Source: Eremomyces bilateralis CBS 781.70
Lineage: Eukaryota > Ascomycota > Dothideomycetes > Eremomycetales > Eremomycetaceae
Reading direction: 5' to 3'
Assembly: GCF_010015585.1 (NCBI RefSeq)
Contig: NW_022985069.1
Span: 1,858,260-1,922,259 of the forward strand
Length of the DNA: 64,000 nucleotides
Position 1 is the first letter of the stretch. The number at the start of each line of letters is the position of its first letter. Below are positions 50,701 to 63,121 of the stretch, in pieces. The notes beneath the pieces were generated by a model, which made no database searches, was not told the origin of the DNA, and worked only from the letters and a program-made list of their open reading frames with translations. A program made the translations under genes and the position numbers.

Positions 50701-51737
50701 GATGGCAGTCCATTGTTCGCGATGTCGAGGATATGCGGTATCTCAGCCACATTCTGTTGGAAGTGGCTCCGACCAATTTGGGTGATATCGAGCTATGGGC
50801 GTGGCGGGAGAAGATGTTCAAGTCGCTTCATAACGACGGACAATTCGGCGTCACATCATCTCCTCCAACGATTTCCGGCTATTATGTTCCGAATCCTACC
50901 GGATGTGCTCGAACCGAAGGAGTCAAGAAGATTGCCGAATCGGAGAAGTCCAAATATCTCCCTCATCGCATTCGGGTTGCTCAACAACAGGCCGAACGTG
51001 CTGCTCGAGCCGAGAAAGATCCACAATACGCTGCCGATGCCGCTCGACAGGCTGCCGCCGCGAAAACCGCCTCGACTGCCACTTCTCGATCCAATCGTGT
51101 CAACAATCGACGTCTCGTCAATGAGATCAACACCCAAAAGAAGGCATTGGAGTCCGGCGATACCGATTCCGTTGCTCTCCGATTCAATCAACTCAAGAAG
51201 AGACGAAAATTGGTTCGATTCGAACGGTCCGCCATTCATGGTTGGGGTCTTTATGCTGAGGAAAACATTTCTGCTAATGATATGATCATCGAATATGTTG
51301 GAGAGATCATCCGACCTTCTGTGGCAGAGCTTCGTGAGGTCAAGTACGCTCGTGCTGGCATTGGAAGTTCGTATCTCTTCCGCATTGATGAAGAACAAGT
51401 GGTGGATGCTACCAAAAAAGGCAGTGTCGCAAGGTATGTTGAACCCATTTCAATTTCCATTTCCATCCCATCTAATATCTGTCAGGTTCATCAATCACTC
51501 TTGCTCTCCCAACTGTACCGCCAAGATCATCAAGGTCGAGGGTACCCGTCGCATTGTCATCTACGCCGCCAAGGACATCCACAAAGGTATGTCCTCCGAT
51601 GTGTTTCCCATGTTCACGACTAATTCCCACTAGGTCAGGAACTCACGTACGATTACAAATTCGAACGGGAGTTTGAGTCGGACGATCGTGTTCCTTGTCT
51701 TTGCGGTAGCATTGCATGCAAAGGCTTCTTGAATTGA
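47768..51737 (+). CDS. SET1: Histone H3 lysine-4 methyltransferase (COMPASS catalytic subunit)
   Basis: Writes H3K4 methylation as part of COMPASS. Exons 47768..48439, 48486..51433, 51486..51586 and 51634..51737 join in phase to 1274 residues. The N-terminal 200 residues are Ser/Thr-rich and disordered. An RRM lies at about 280-340 ([20 protein letters not shown]). The Set1-specific second RNA-binding region is at about 455-545 ([25 protein letters not shown]). A basic/acidic linker and the n-SET region follow. The SET domain runs from about 1135 to 1257: [40 protein letters not shown]. The post-SET motif [13 protein letters not shown] ends the protein. Introns 2 and 3 fall inside the SET domain, and removing them is required to restore RFINHSC and KGQELTYDY. 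Confidence 0.96.
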
Positions 51738-52321
51738 GCGATTTCGTTCAGTATCCTCCGTCCAAGGTTGGTGTTGATGGCATGGATTCTTACTCTACAT
51801 CTGGTAGACGGTGGTAGGCCATCCATTTGCAGACGGTTGTCTGGACGTTCGGCCATAAAACGACTCCGTTGGTCAACTAATTCATGTTTTCATGTTATCC
51901 TCATGGACTTTGGAGTCATACTAGAACCATTTCTTCTGGGAACTTGCTTCACCCACCGTTCAACGGGGTGTGGTATCAAGTCGTGGTGGAGCACGGTAGC
52001 TGCACACCAGGTGGTCTTAAACCACCTGAATATTTTATGATGACTGCAGGAGATCACAATGAAATGCCATGCACTCAATCTTCATATTTTGGTTCCCTTA
52101 ATTCCCTTGTGACACAAGTCGATGATAGAAATTCATCGATTTTATGTGAACCCACCCATGCAGATCTCTAGTTCTTTGTTCTTGTCTTGTGAAAGCGGAG
52201 TAAGGCCAGAGCCTCGGTGACATTTAATTTATACCCTTGGAGTTGGCATCCCGCTTCTTTAGAACCTGCTTTTCAACCTCAATAAGTTTTTCATTATTCA
52301 TTTGCAAGTATCTTTGTCAAC
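51738..52321. other. Intergenic region between SET1 and the P450
   Basis: Gap of 584 bases. An imperfect inverted repeat (accaggtggtc / ttaaaccacctg) lies at about 52009-52026. No gene seen. A TATA-like tttaatttata occurs near 52224, about 100 bases upstream of the P450 start. Confidence 0.4.
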
Positions 52322-53938
52322 ATGATTAGGGAAACTGTTAGATCATGGGGACTCTCCCCGCTGCTGAATGCAGGTGTCAATCTACAGACATTGTTTTGGA
52401 GCGTTGCCATTCTTATCTTCATCGTCCATTATCTGCTCCCTGGCCTGGGCGAGTTAAGATGGACTATCAAAGCTCAAAGTTTGGGAAAACTGGTACCACG
52501 AGAACGAAAGCCCTGGTTCCCTTTCAATATCCTAAGGATTCGCAGGGTCATAAAGATGTTTCGCGAGCAAAAGCGGATGGAGTTCATGCGTGAACAGATC
52601 AAAGCAAGTGCGAATCCGAACAATCCGAATACCATCCGAGTCTCTATGCTCACCCGTCGTATCATCTTGACCACTGACCCTGAAAATATCAAAGCCGTCC
52701 TTGCAACTCAGTTCACTGATTATGGCAAGGGAGAGAAGTTTAATAAAGAATGGCATGACTTCTTAGGTGATAGCATCTTCACCACTGATGGGGATTTGTG
52801 GCATAACTCCCGGAATCTTCTACGGCCGCAATTTATCAAAGACCGAGTCAGTGACCTGGAAATCTTCGAAACGCACGCAATGTCACTCATCCAGATCCTC
52901 TCGAACACAAAGGGAGAACCTGTAGACATTTCCGAACTATTCTTTGCCTTCGCTCTTGATGCCGCCACTGACTTTCTGCTCGGAAAGTCGTCCCATAGTC
53001 TCCAGAACCAACAGGACGAATTCGCAAAGGCTTTCAAGGTGGTCCAAACTAGGCAGTTGATGAACTCGATCCTAGGTCCGCTCAAACTTTTGGTGAGCCA
53101 GAAGTCGTTTCGTTCATCTCTGCGGATCATTGATGATTTTATTCGGCCGTTTGTCGATTTACGACAAGTTTGTCTCCTGACGAATTGGAAAAAGGGGGTT
53201 CTTCGACATATACTTTCCTGCACTCATTAGCGAAGCATACAAGAGACCGAAAGGTATTGAGAGATCAAATAATGGCTGTATTGCTTGCGGGGAGAGACAC
53301 TACGGCTTGCACTTTATCGTGGTTGTTCTACGAGCTTTCAATCCATCCGCACGTTGTTGCAAAGCTTCGTCAAGAGATTGAGACTACTGTTGATTTGGAG
53401 CGGGCTCCTACATATGCTGACTTCAAGAATATGAGATATCTGCAGGTAAGGAAGCCATAGCTTCGTCCGAATGATGCTAACGTCACAGTCAACCCTCAAT
53501 GAGACCCTTCGCATGTATCCAGCGGCCCCGTTTAACGTGCGAGTAGCGTTGAAAGACACTACGCTTCCCCATGGAGGCGGTTCTGATGGAAATCAGCCAA
53601 TTGGCATCCCCCGGGGAACTGAAATATCATATGCTCCTTTGATAATGCAACGGCGGGCAGATCTCTATCCTTCCGACCAACTTCCAGCAGAGGAATTCTC
53701 TCCTGAGAGGTGGGAACACTGGTTTCCGAAGAGTTGGACGTATATTCCTTTCAATGGAGGTCCAAGGATATGTCTTGGTCAACAGTTTGCATTGACGGAG
53801 ATGGGATACACCGTCGTGAGGATCTTGCAGCGGTTCTCAACGGTGGAATGTAGGCAACCAGACAACAAGGCTCCGGCCATGGTGACTGATATTGTCGTTT
53901 CTCCACATCATGGGGTGACGATTAGCTTGTTTGAGTAG
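52322..53938 (+). CDS. CYP52-like cytochrome P450 with one-base frameshift (possible pseudogene)
   Basis: Microsomal P450 resembling alkane/fatty-acid omega-hydroxylases. The N-terminus has one membrane anchor ([16 protein letters not shown]). Family blocks are [39 protein letters not shown], the I-helix [14 protein letters not shown], the K-helix ETLRMYP and the heme motif [14 protein letters not shown]. An intron at 53446..53488 joins RYLQ to STLNETLR. The frame breaks near 53155-53160: upstream reads IRPFVDL in one frame and downstream reads [13 protein letters not shown] in the next, with no room for an intron. One missing base in the TTT run would explain it. As given, translation stops at 53230. 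Either the gene is newly dead or the base is an assembly error; the rest looks intact. Confidence 0.85.
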
Positions 53939-54415
53939 TAGACTTGAGGAGGATGTCAGAGGAGAAGCACCATTAATTTCTTCCAGTCTTGATGACTGAA
54001 TCCAGTGAATGGTGATGCCAAGTAAAAGCAAGGAATGATCAAGCGTTTTCACGCCCTGGGGGTAGGCTCCGAGGTCCTTAATTTCTTCCACTCTAGCTGA
54101 GCACCATTAAGATACCCTACTTTGTAATCAGACAGGTTTGTATGATATATACCCCGGGGTTCATGATCTAACAGCAGCGGTTTATGATGTAATATCATCT
54201 GATATGGGAAGCTGACTGAACTACTCCAGTACCTTCCATTCCGTCAAACATCTCACAACGAAATAACACTGGGAGGACGGCATAAATTAGGAAGTTTATC
54301 GTATCAAATGGATTACAGGCAATAAAGCATACCCAGCTCACGTGGTTTGAATCAACACCTTTCGCCCACTAGATACATCTTGGCTTTTGCTAGACACACC
54401 CGTTCTCTCCCCAGA
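53939..54415. other. Convergent intergenic region, P450 / ammonium transporter
   Basis: Gap of 477 bases between convergent 3' ends. A short direct repeat containing caccatta and taatttcttcca occurs near 53969-53985 and 54077-54105. Nothing else seen. Confidence 0.45.
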
Positions 54416-56039
54416 TCACTCCTTCTTGGGATCCACCTGAACCGGAGGACTTTGAACACCTTGACTCTCACTAGAACGTCCAACAATTCCTCCCATATGG
54501 CTCGCAAAACCATATTCCCCTAAGCCGTACCCATCGACCTCGCAATCAGCAAAGTACTTCTTATCCAGACCCTCCAGCTCCTCCTCTTCGCTGCAGCGGA
54601 GGTGTAAACCAGGGATCTTGTTGATGATGAATAGAAGGATGCAGCTGATCACAAAACTCCAGGCAGCACACGTCACCGCTGCGGCAAGCTGATAGCCCAT
54701 CTGTTTCCAGTGACGATTCCACCACCCACCTTCGTAGTCTGTCGAGACACCATCCAAGGCGGGAACGAAGTCTGCAGCAAAGAACCCCGTCAAAATATCA
54801 CCAATGACTCCTCCGACACCGTGGATTGCAAAGATATCAAGACCCTCGTCAACTCCGATCAGATGTTTGTACTTGACCACATAGAAAACGCCAATGGCTG
54901 TGATGGCCCCCACCAGAGCGGAAGTGTAGACGGGGACTTGGAAACGTCAGATCACAAAATTTGATTCTCATGGAACACTTACCGAAACCGGCTGCAGGAG
55001 TGATCCCCACCAGTCCAGAAATGATGCCGGAGCAGAAACCGATGATGCTAAATCGTCGAGTACTGAAGTACTCCAGAATAGTCCATGCAATACCCCCACC
55101 ACAGGCAGCAAGATTGGTGTTGACAACCACATAGATGCTCCGAATCGACAAATTGGCGGTACTTGCACCGTTAAATGCGAACCAACCGAACCAAATGAGG
55201 ATCGTCCCAAGGCCCACCAAGAACGGATTGTGAGGTCTGAAGTGAGGGATCTTCGGATGAGCACTCTCTTTCATGGGATCTTTACGGTGACCGAGCATGA
55301 GAGACCAAGCGAGGGCGCCAAAGCCCGAAGCAATGTGGACAGGTCCTGATCCAGCGTAGTCGTACGCTCCAAGTTGGTAGAGCCATCCACTCGGGTTCCA
55401 TTCCCAGTATGCAAGGCTTAGACGTCAGTCAGACTCAGTGCTGAACCCGTGGGGACTTGTCATGTACGCAAAATAAAGACTTACAAGTAGTAGACGAACG
55501 TTGTCCAACAAAGCAAGAACACCATACTAGGTAAAAGTCTTCCACGCTCGAGCATAGCCCCTGCCAAAATCATGGCCGTCGCAGTGACGAACGTGAAACC
55601 GAAAGCAGCGTAAAGGATATCCGGTATATCGGAATTCGCGAGACTGGGGTAAGCCAACACATTGAGGAAAATGCCTTTGGAGAGGTCCCCGATGATTGGA
55701 TTGGTCGTGTGCGATTCGTACATGGAGTAACCGTATAGCCAGAATTGGATCCCGCAAGCAGAGGCACAGAACAAAGATTGGAAGACCATGGTCAGCGCGG
55801 ACTTTCGACGATGCATGCCAGCATACAAGAAGCCGATAGCTGGGGTGATTTGCCAACAAAGTGCTGTACATACGAGGATCCAACACAAGTCGCCCTTCAG
55901 AAGTTAGAAACGTCCTGAATATCAGACGGTCCCTTACTTTGTCATATGGAGCATTGATGTCCATCTCCAAAGGATTCGCCCCCAGCGGTTGTACGGAGTA
56001 CTCCGGCCATTCGGTGACTGGAGGGATGGAATCCGACAT
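54416..56039 (-). CDS. Ammonium transporter (MEP/AMT family)
   Basis: Plasma-membrane ammonium channel/transporter of the Mep/MeaA group. Exons 56039..55938, 55894..55485, 55416..54983 and 54936..54416 join in phase to 488 residues with about 11 membrane segments. Motifs are ALCWQITPAIGFLYAGM, GAYDYAGSGPVHIASGFGALAWS (first pore His) and DIFAIHGVGGVIGDILTGFFA (second pore His), plus WFGWFAFNGAS. The N-terminus before the first segment is short and lacks a signal peptide. The C-terminal tail (about 70 residues, RCSEEEELEGLDKKYFADCEVDGYG) matches the regulatory tail seen in the family. Such genes are usually induced by nitrogen limitation; I checked no GATA sites in detail. Confidence 0.95.
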
Positions 56040-58546
56040 CGAGAGGGAAATTTAACTTAAGACCGATGATAGACACAAAAGGATTCAGGGTGGTGATTTG
56101 AAGGTTGACAACAGAGTTGTCCTACGCGTCTGTAAATCAACTTGCTGAGAAGAAACCAGACACAACACGAAGCCAGTGGAATCAAACCAAGGAACAATTG
56201 CCAACTTTGATTCCGACAGAATCTGCAGTCGTCGAGTGTTGGGAACACGCATTGAACAAATCAAGTAAGCATACTGAACAACGCGGACACGCGAAGACTA
56301 TATGGCTTGAGACCAGTGGTTGCGCCATCTCTTCAGATAGCAGTACCAGTAATGATAAGGTAGGATGCCTCACCTCTTGCCGGGCAATCCATGATCTGTA
56401 TTGCATCCCATTCGTCCTATTCAACAAAAGAAACAAGGGTACTTTGAAGCGAACGGGTTATCATAGCCCAAGCACATGGGTCCCGGATCGCCAAGATCGG
56501 GATAACTGACAGAAGAGCGCTGAAATAGGAACCTAGGATGGATGATGATCTTTGGAAGCTCGACAAGAGGTATTTGAAGCATGATCATTGGAGAATTCAA
56601 CAACTGATAAGTTAGTAACATTTAAGCCTGCCAAGCGGCTTGGTTTTGTCATGGCAAAGATAGGTTATCCGGGGAAGTTATCCACAGTACCAGACTGCCG
56701 GTGTCCATCTCTTTCAGGCTTGACATAACAGAAACCATCGGGATGACACGCTTCAAGATTGGGTTTCATAGAAATACTGACTGCAAGGGGCGGGTATGCT
56801 TGACATGTTTTAACCTAGAACGTCCAAGGTGCAGACCACGAGCTCGCGAAATGATGAACTGGGTTGTTTCCACGTACGTGGGGGTGGGAATAGGCTTCGA
56901 ATTCCCTCTGAATGAAGCCACCATTCGCGCGCCTTGGCTACAATACTAGGTAGTTTTGGAGAGTCGGAACAACCGAGTCCTTGACATGTTGTAACCAATG
57001 ATTGGAGAGTACAGTACTAGATGATATCGAACGTTGATGATAAGCGTTCTCCAAGATTTAATATCAGAACACGAAAGCATTAACTATGGGGAATTTTCCC
57101 CTAAATTGGAAAGGCTCCCGTTCCGTCTCCACCAAGCTAGGCTCACCACGATGTTCATATTGGTGTTGTTGATTTGACGTCGTTTGTTCAACTCTGGGTC
57201 TCAATATCCAATATCTCATGGCATTGGCAAAACTCAAAAGCATCTGCCTTTCTGTTCCCGCCATAAATCCCAGCCATCCAGAACCCATTTGATGAAAGAC
57301 CTCAGATACTAACTATGATGCAGCTCGCAGGTCCCAGGTTCTGTGAATACCCCAATGAGAACCATTTGGAAGATCTGCGACGAGCCTAGTGCGATACAGA
57401 GGCAGCTGGTAAGCTGGTACCCACCCTTATCAATTCGATTATGGTGATAATTTGGGTTCTGCTTTCGCAATCCCCTTCCTCATAACGAAGTCCTAACGAC
57501 GCCCCCTTACGACAAAGAAGGCACCTGATGGTTAAGAGATGGGAAATTAGGAGCCAAGGGATTGTCGCGTTGGCCCTGATGCCACGGATACGAGTGACAA
57601 GAAAGTTGAACTCTGCGACCACCACATTTCCACCGGCTGCCAAGTTGGCTCCAACTACCTTTACTCCATCCGTTCGCTGGACATGGGCGTCCTCCTACAC
57701 CTACCAACTTCAAGTAGCACCGTCACAGCATATCCACAGAGGAAGGGGAGCATAGGACTGACCTCACTCCATCCACTCCCCGAGCATCGCTTAAAACGGG
57801 CATCCTCTCACACCCACAAGCACAAATAGGACCGGCACAGCGAGTTCAGAAGAGGCTTATCAAAGAGAGAGGGTAAGACACATAAAGTGTAGGTACATAG
57901 GAGGACATCGAATCCAATTTCTGTCGTCGAAAACGAAAGATTGAGACGTTTGCTCAGCACCATGCCCTCATGCCATCAATCTGTCCAAGGTTTCGGAGGG
58001 CCTACGAACCTAACTTTATGAAGGCCACTCTATATTTGTCTCTCTATTTCGGTAGGGTAGAGACGGGCGTCCGAAGCATAATTCTGTTATATTATATGCT
58101 AGATGCTCATTTACCACTCATTCTCTGCTAGAAGCTGATATTTCCTAGTTAATACTCCTCACTGTTAAACTAATCTCGCTAAAACTACGCGCTTTTGGTT
58201 TCCTAGAAATACTGATATCACTTCTAGTAGACTCGAAAATCTGAGTAAGAAAGGCACTAAGAGCGGGTATGAGTTAACATAGCGAAAGGTAAGATTGGTA
58301 TAGAACCACCATGTATTCACACAGATCTAAGCTGATATATACCAGTTATGAAATTTGAGTTTATAATAATAACCATTGGAGTGAATGCAGATGTTATGGC
58401 TGGAGACAACACCCTAGGTTAGTAAATAGGGGACTACTGCGCTAATTTGATTTGGGATAGGCGTCAGGTTAGGGTGGAAGACCCTTTATATGAACTTAGA
58501 GAGCCTAACTAAATATCAGGTGACAAAGTGTCAAGATCTGATGTCA

Positions 58547-58622
58547 TTACTTAGTCATCCGTTTCCCCGCTTCGGCTATTACTTAGTCATTCGTTTCCCC
58601 TCTTCGGCTATTACTTAGTCAT
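58547..58622. repeat. Tandem repeat, 32-base unit, 2.4 copies
   Basis: Units at 58547-58578 and 58579-58610 differ at two positions (ccg/tcg and ccgc/cctc), followed by a 12-base partial third copy. Each contains ttacttagtcat and cttcggcta. It sits in the AT-rich gene-free block. Confidence 0.9.
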
Positions 58623-58951
58623 AGGTATATCTACCTCGTTCGGTACTCTACTTCTTACAGAAATAAAAGCACTTTACATTCTTCGTCACGTAACCTATTG
58701 CTTCCGTGTGGATAGACACGCTAAGCTATCAACACAAAGGGAAAGGTCGTACTCTAGGAGATACTACATGGAGAACTCTGACACCCCTGAGGCTGACCTA
58801 TGGTATCAATATCTTGAATAGTGTTGACATGGCTGTCTTCAACGACAAACCAGTGTCTTTGTTTCCAACCTGTATGGAACTTGATGCTTCAGGTATCAAA
58901 ATCCGGTTATGGTTAGTGCTTGATAACCACTTCAATGAAGTGGTCAATCTT

Positions 58952-59276
58952 TGTTAAACAACCTTTCCTTTGTACGAACTTTCCTCTATAAAGACAAAGG
59001 TAAGGGATTTGCCGCAAACGGATAGGCAGGAGGATTATATAAGGGACGGTTCTGTACTGTTATTTAGTTTTAAACACAGCGCAACTATTCTATCGATATT
59101 GGACTGTCATTCTGAGAACAATAGCCTATAGCTTGTATTGTTCTTCGTCTTATCTTTTTTCCTTTGAACTATATGAAGTTCCTTACCCACTGTGCCTAAG
59201 GTTGAGCCTCTGTAGATATTCCAAACGTGGAAGTTTGACCCTCTACAGACATTCCAATCTTAGCACAATCTCAACA
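58952..59276 (+). mobile_element. LTR-like segment, possible solo LTR
   Basis: Starts TGTTAAACAA and ends AATCTCAACA, so it has TG...CA ends with a short inverted match (TGTT/AACA). It contains tatataaggg at about 59036 as a TATA box and a following pyrimidine-rich stretch. No target-site duplication is obvious (atctt versus aatag), and no second copy or internal domain is seen here, so the call is weak. Confidence 0.25.
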
Positions 59277-60478
59277 AATAGTTATCGTGTATGTAACTAT
59301 TGTAGATAACTAGTTATTCTTTAGCTTTAACTGCAATAAATTAAAGTAGCTCTTACAATTTTCGCGGTCAAACCGTCTTTATGGTACACAGAAATTTATG
59401 GGATATGGCAGCTAGATGTCCAAATCCTCTTTATAATCATTGTTTGCTGCAATCGGCCTCCACTTAAATAAACCAGCTAGAAAAGAATCTAACTATCTAT
59501 ACCTTAATATGTGTCATTGGCCCAAACCACGAAGGATTTGGTAAGCTGGTACTCCGTAACGCTGATGAATTGCTAAAGAGAAAGGAAAAGATCTCTCTTA
59601 TCTGGTGGTGGCCTGGTGGGTGGGTCCAAGGGCACGGATACTGCGATCTGCTATTTAATTACATCTGTGGGCGAACGGTCTACCAATCCCTTCTGCCTTA
59701 GGCCGCAAGGCCACAACACACAGACTGGGCGAAGCCCAAGACTGTCACACACAGTTGTGTTTAGAAGGTTGGCGCTCCCTATAGCGTCCTCTGAATCGAG
59801 GATGAGTTCATGAGTCGATGAGTAAGCGTTGAGAACGCACGAGCCAGGGGCGCGGATCTGCCGCTTGGGGAGAGTGATCCCTACGGACCCTACCTTAGTG
59901 CACGGTTTGTAATCCTAACAAATCGTGGTACCCTAGCGCCCGGTATGAAGCAATGGAACAACATCTGGTTTCGCTATTCGATTTTCACTTTCGGTCCAAT
60001 TAGCAATCCATTCATGTTTGGATATCCTCGCTATGATTGGTCCTCCAATTAATAACTGCGTATGCTTCATAAGCATCTCGCATTACCACTATGACGAGGC
60101 ATGCTCTAACGGATCGTGAATCTATTCCCTACATTCTACAGAATTCGGTGAGTAGTTTAACGATTAGAAATCAATTCAGCTCTATATTCAGACATCGGTG
60201 GTCTCGTATCGGTTCCACTACGCAAAATTTATATATAGGTATAGTCATGACCAGTCTAAGTTCTGCCGTTATTCGGTCATATTCTGTCTTCTCGTTAGGC
60301 ATCCAGCATTGGGGATATATATCTCCTAGCAGGTCCTTTAGGTTCGATTCGTTTTTAAAGAATCTTGCAACCAATCTATTCCAGCCAGATCAAGTCTCTA
60401 CATCTTTCGCCTTCTAGTTTCGCTGTCATCCAATCCCAAAAACTTGTCGGTTGCAAAACATTCCCCCAGGACGAACAA

Positions 60479-62440
60479 ATGATGAGCGACCTCATCAGAG
60501 ACGCCCCTATTGGGCAAATCATCCGCTACCTTACCAAGAACAAAGTTCTCCAATACCCAGAAGAGCGTGCAGACTTTGAATTGCCAGAATCATACGCCGA
60601 CGCTAATACTAAGTTTACCCCTAAATCGCCAATCGAACCAGTGTCCAGTCTCTACAACGAGAAGCCCTTGCAACCTGAAGCCAGCCCAGCAAGTGAAGAA
60701 GTTGAACCTCCAATAGATTTGGATCTCGAGAAGCTCGATACCGCTTTAATTCACGATGGCGAGCATTCAGCACACCTCAGTCGGATCCAGAGTTCCCTCA
60801 CTAGGGTGACCACTCGAGGAGCCTTTTCAAGATCTCACACACGGGCCGAACTGGAGCACCAGATCACCATAGCCACGATGGAGCGAGGACCGACCCGGCA
60901 GATTGTGCCGGAGCGCACATCAGATGGGGCTATCCTCGTCGACTGGTATACGACGGACGATCCTGATAATCCGCAGAATTGGAGTCTGAAGAAGAAGCTG
61001 TTCGTCGCAGGCCTTATCTATCTCTATACATTTTCAGTATATATGGTGAGTCAACCCAACCGTGTCTAGGTACCTACGTATAGCCCTAACTGGTTTATAG
61101 GGCAGCTCTATCTTCACGGCTAGTTACACCGGCGTCATCGAAGAATTCGGTGTCTCCCTTCAAAAGGTGACGCTGGGTCTCTCGATGTACGTCCTCGCCT
61201 ACGGAGTCGGCCCCATGCTCTTCTCCCCAATCAGCGAGATGCCCTCCGTTGGCCGTAACCCGCCATACATCGTCACTTTCCTGATTTTCGTCCTCATGCT
61301 CATCCCCGCCGCCCTCGCCCGCAATTTCTCCGGACTCATCGCCGCACGATTCTTCCAAGGTTTTTTCGGATCTCCCTGTCTCGCGACGGCCGGCGCTAGT
61401 TTACAAGATATTTTCTCGATGCTGAAGTTGCCATATGCCATCTCTCTCTGGGCCTTGGTGGCCACATGCGGTCCCGCATTCGGTCCCATCATCGCGGGCT
61501 TTAGTACCCCGGTCGAAGGCTGGCGATGGAGCCAGTGGGAATTACTCTGGCTGGCTGCACCCGTCTGGCTGGCCATGTTCCTCTTCCTCCCCGAGACCTC
61601 TACCCCCAACATCCTCCTCCGGCGTGCGAATCGACTCCGCGCCCTAACCGGGGAGAACCGGCTGAAAAGCCAGGGCGAGGTTGATCAATCGAACATGACC
61701 GTGAACGGTCTAATCATAGAGAGCCTTTGGCGACCAATGCAGCTCATGCTCTTAGATCCCAGCATTGCGTTCACCGCGGTCTACATTGCTCTCATCTACG
61801 GGATCTTCTACTCGTTCTTCGAGTCCTTTCCGCTGGTATACATGGAAATATACGGCTTCAACCAAGGCCAGACAGGCCTCACCTTCATCTCTATCACCGT
61901 CGGCACCGTCGTCGCCCTCAGCGCCTACTGGGCCTACATCTACTGGATCGTCGAGCCCGAAATCCGCACGAGCGGCCTCGGTGCCCCTGAACGCCGTCTA
62001 ATCCCCGCGCTCTTCTCCGCCTTCCTCGTCCCCGCCGGCCTCTTCATCTTCGGTAAGTCCCATTCCACTCCGCATCCCATATAACCCGCTCACTCCCACG
62101 TCTAGCATGGACCGCCTCCCCCTCCATCCACTGGATCGTCTCCATCATCGGCGTCGGAATCTTCTGCGTCGGAGTCACCTTCATCATCCAGTGCATCTTC
62201 ATGTACCTCCCCCTTTCCTATCCACAGTACGCCGCGTCGTTGTTCGCCGGGAACGACTTCGCCCGGTCGGCGCTCGCGTCGGGGACGATCCATTTCTCCA
62301 CTCCGATGTACCACAGCCTGGGCGTCGATCGCGGCGTTTCCTTGTTGGCGGGGCTCACCGTCGGGTGTATTGCCGGTGTTTATATTCTTTATTTCTACGG
62401 AGCCACGTTGCGGGCGAACAGCCGATTCGCGGCGAAGTAA
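60479..62440 (+). CDS. MFS multidrug efflux transporter, DHA1 family (FLR1-like)
   Basis: Proton-driven drug exporter of the plasma membrane. Exons 60479..61045, 61101..62052 and 62106..62440 join in phase to 617 residues. A long cytosolic N-terminus (about 175 residues) begins MMSDLIRDAPIGQIIRYLTKNKVLQYPEE, a pattern shared by FLR1/FLU1-type transporters, and contains DPDNPQNWS before the first membrane segment. Twelve hydrophobic segments follow. The family motifs are ALARNFSGLIAARFFQGFFGSPCLATAGASLQDIF and the GPAFGPIIAGF motif C of antiporters. The frame is open 38 codons further upstream, but the ATG pair at 60479/60482 fits the family start. The coding part is GC-rich and contrasts sharply with the AT-rich flank on its left. 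Confidence 0.92.
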
Positions 62441-63121
62441 AGAGTGCATTTTGTTAGGCGTTTGTGGCGGCAGGACAAGGAACTGGATTAAAATGGGATT
62501 CGGCGCTAAAATAGCGAGCGTAATTGTCGTCCAGTGTTATGGGCATGGCCCATGGTTGGCATAGGCTGAGAGCCTCAGCCTAATCAAGCCTAGTAGCGTC
62601 GAGATAGAACCTCATCAAGATTCCTGTCACAGGTACCTTTACTCTTAATCTCAATCTGGAATATCTTTGGCTACGTGCGATGGATCAGAGGTGTATGGAC
62701 CTGGATGCCTTATGGCCTTGTGGCCCGTTTGCTCTGTAAACACCAGAAGGCATAACGCCTTCCACACTTCAGATAGATTCCGCTAACCTCTAAGACATAA
62801 CTGTTACGGTCCCGGCCTGCAGCACGTTCCCAGTTGATATCACGTGGTTGTAACCACGTGACCGGTCTCCCTACTGAGTGGGTGAAGCTCCTTTCACACC
62901 CCGCCGTGCTCCATTCACACCCGCCACCCCGCTCCATTCACACCCTACCTGGTCACATGACATACCAATCCCTTCAAATCTCTGACGCAGATTGGGATGG
63001 CCCAGTATATGATGCTTTATACGAGTCAAGCCGACCATTCTGCGTTCAAACTCTGTAATTCAATGTATCTAATCGTACAGAGGATCACGGATGATCAAAA
63101 ATGCTAACTTAGGTCCTCGTT
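62441..63121. other. Intergenic region between the MFS gene and the transposase
   Basis: Gap of 681 bases. At 62886-62948 a unit of the form gctccattcacaccc(gcc) occurs three times with small changes. A short palindrome tggttgtaaccacgtgacc is at about 62845-62863. The repeats may belong to the 3' flank of the transposon. Confidence 0.45.

Larger units (their letters stand above)
56040..60478. other. Gene-free, AT-rich region with repeat remnants
   Basis: About 4.4 kb without a recognisable gene. From about 58000 to 60400 the sequence is AT-rich with many TA dinucleotides and stops in all frames. It contains the 32-base tandem repeat and the LTR-like segment listed separately. Around 59600-59950 a GC-richer island has short inverted and direct motifs but no protein. 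The whole looks like decayed transposon sequence, possibly mutated by RIP; this is inference from composition. Confidence 0.5.

Noticed and set aside
53060-53175. Intron explaining the P450 frame change (donor gtgagc at about 53091 or gtttgt at about 53150)
   Set aside because: The first gives an immediate stop and deletes a conserved helix; the second joins in the wrong phase.
59780-59860. Possible hammerhead-like core (gatgag motifs) near 59800
   Set aside because: The conserved CUGAUGA and GAAA boxes with paired stems are not present in the right order.
60335-60360. Sequence aggttcgattcg resembling a tRNA B box
   Set aside because: No matching A box, acceptor stem or cloverleaf around it; lies in the MFS gene leader.
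52322-62440. P450, ammonium transporter and MFS efflux genes as a secondary-metabolite cluster
   Set aside because: No backbone synthase or pathway regulator between them, a 4.4 kb repeat-like gap splits them, and the P450 resembles a fatty-acid hydroxylase.
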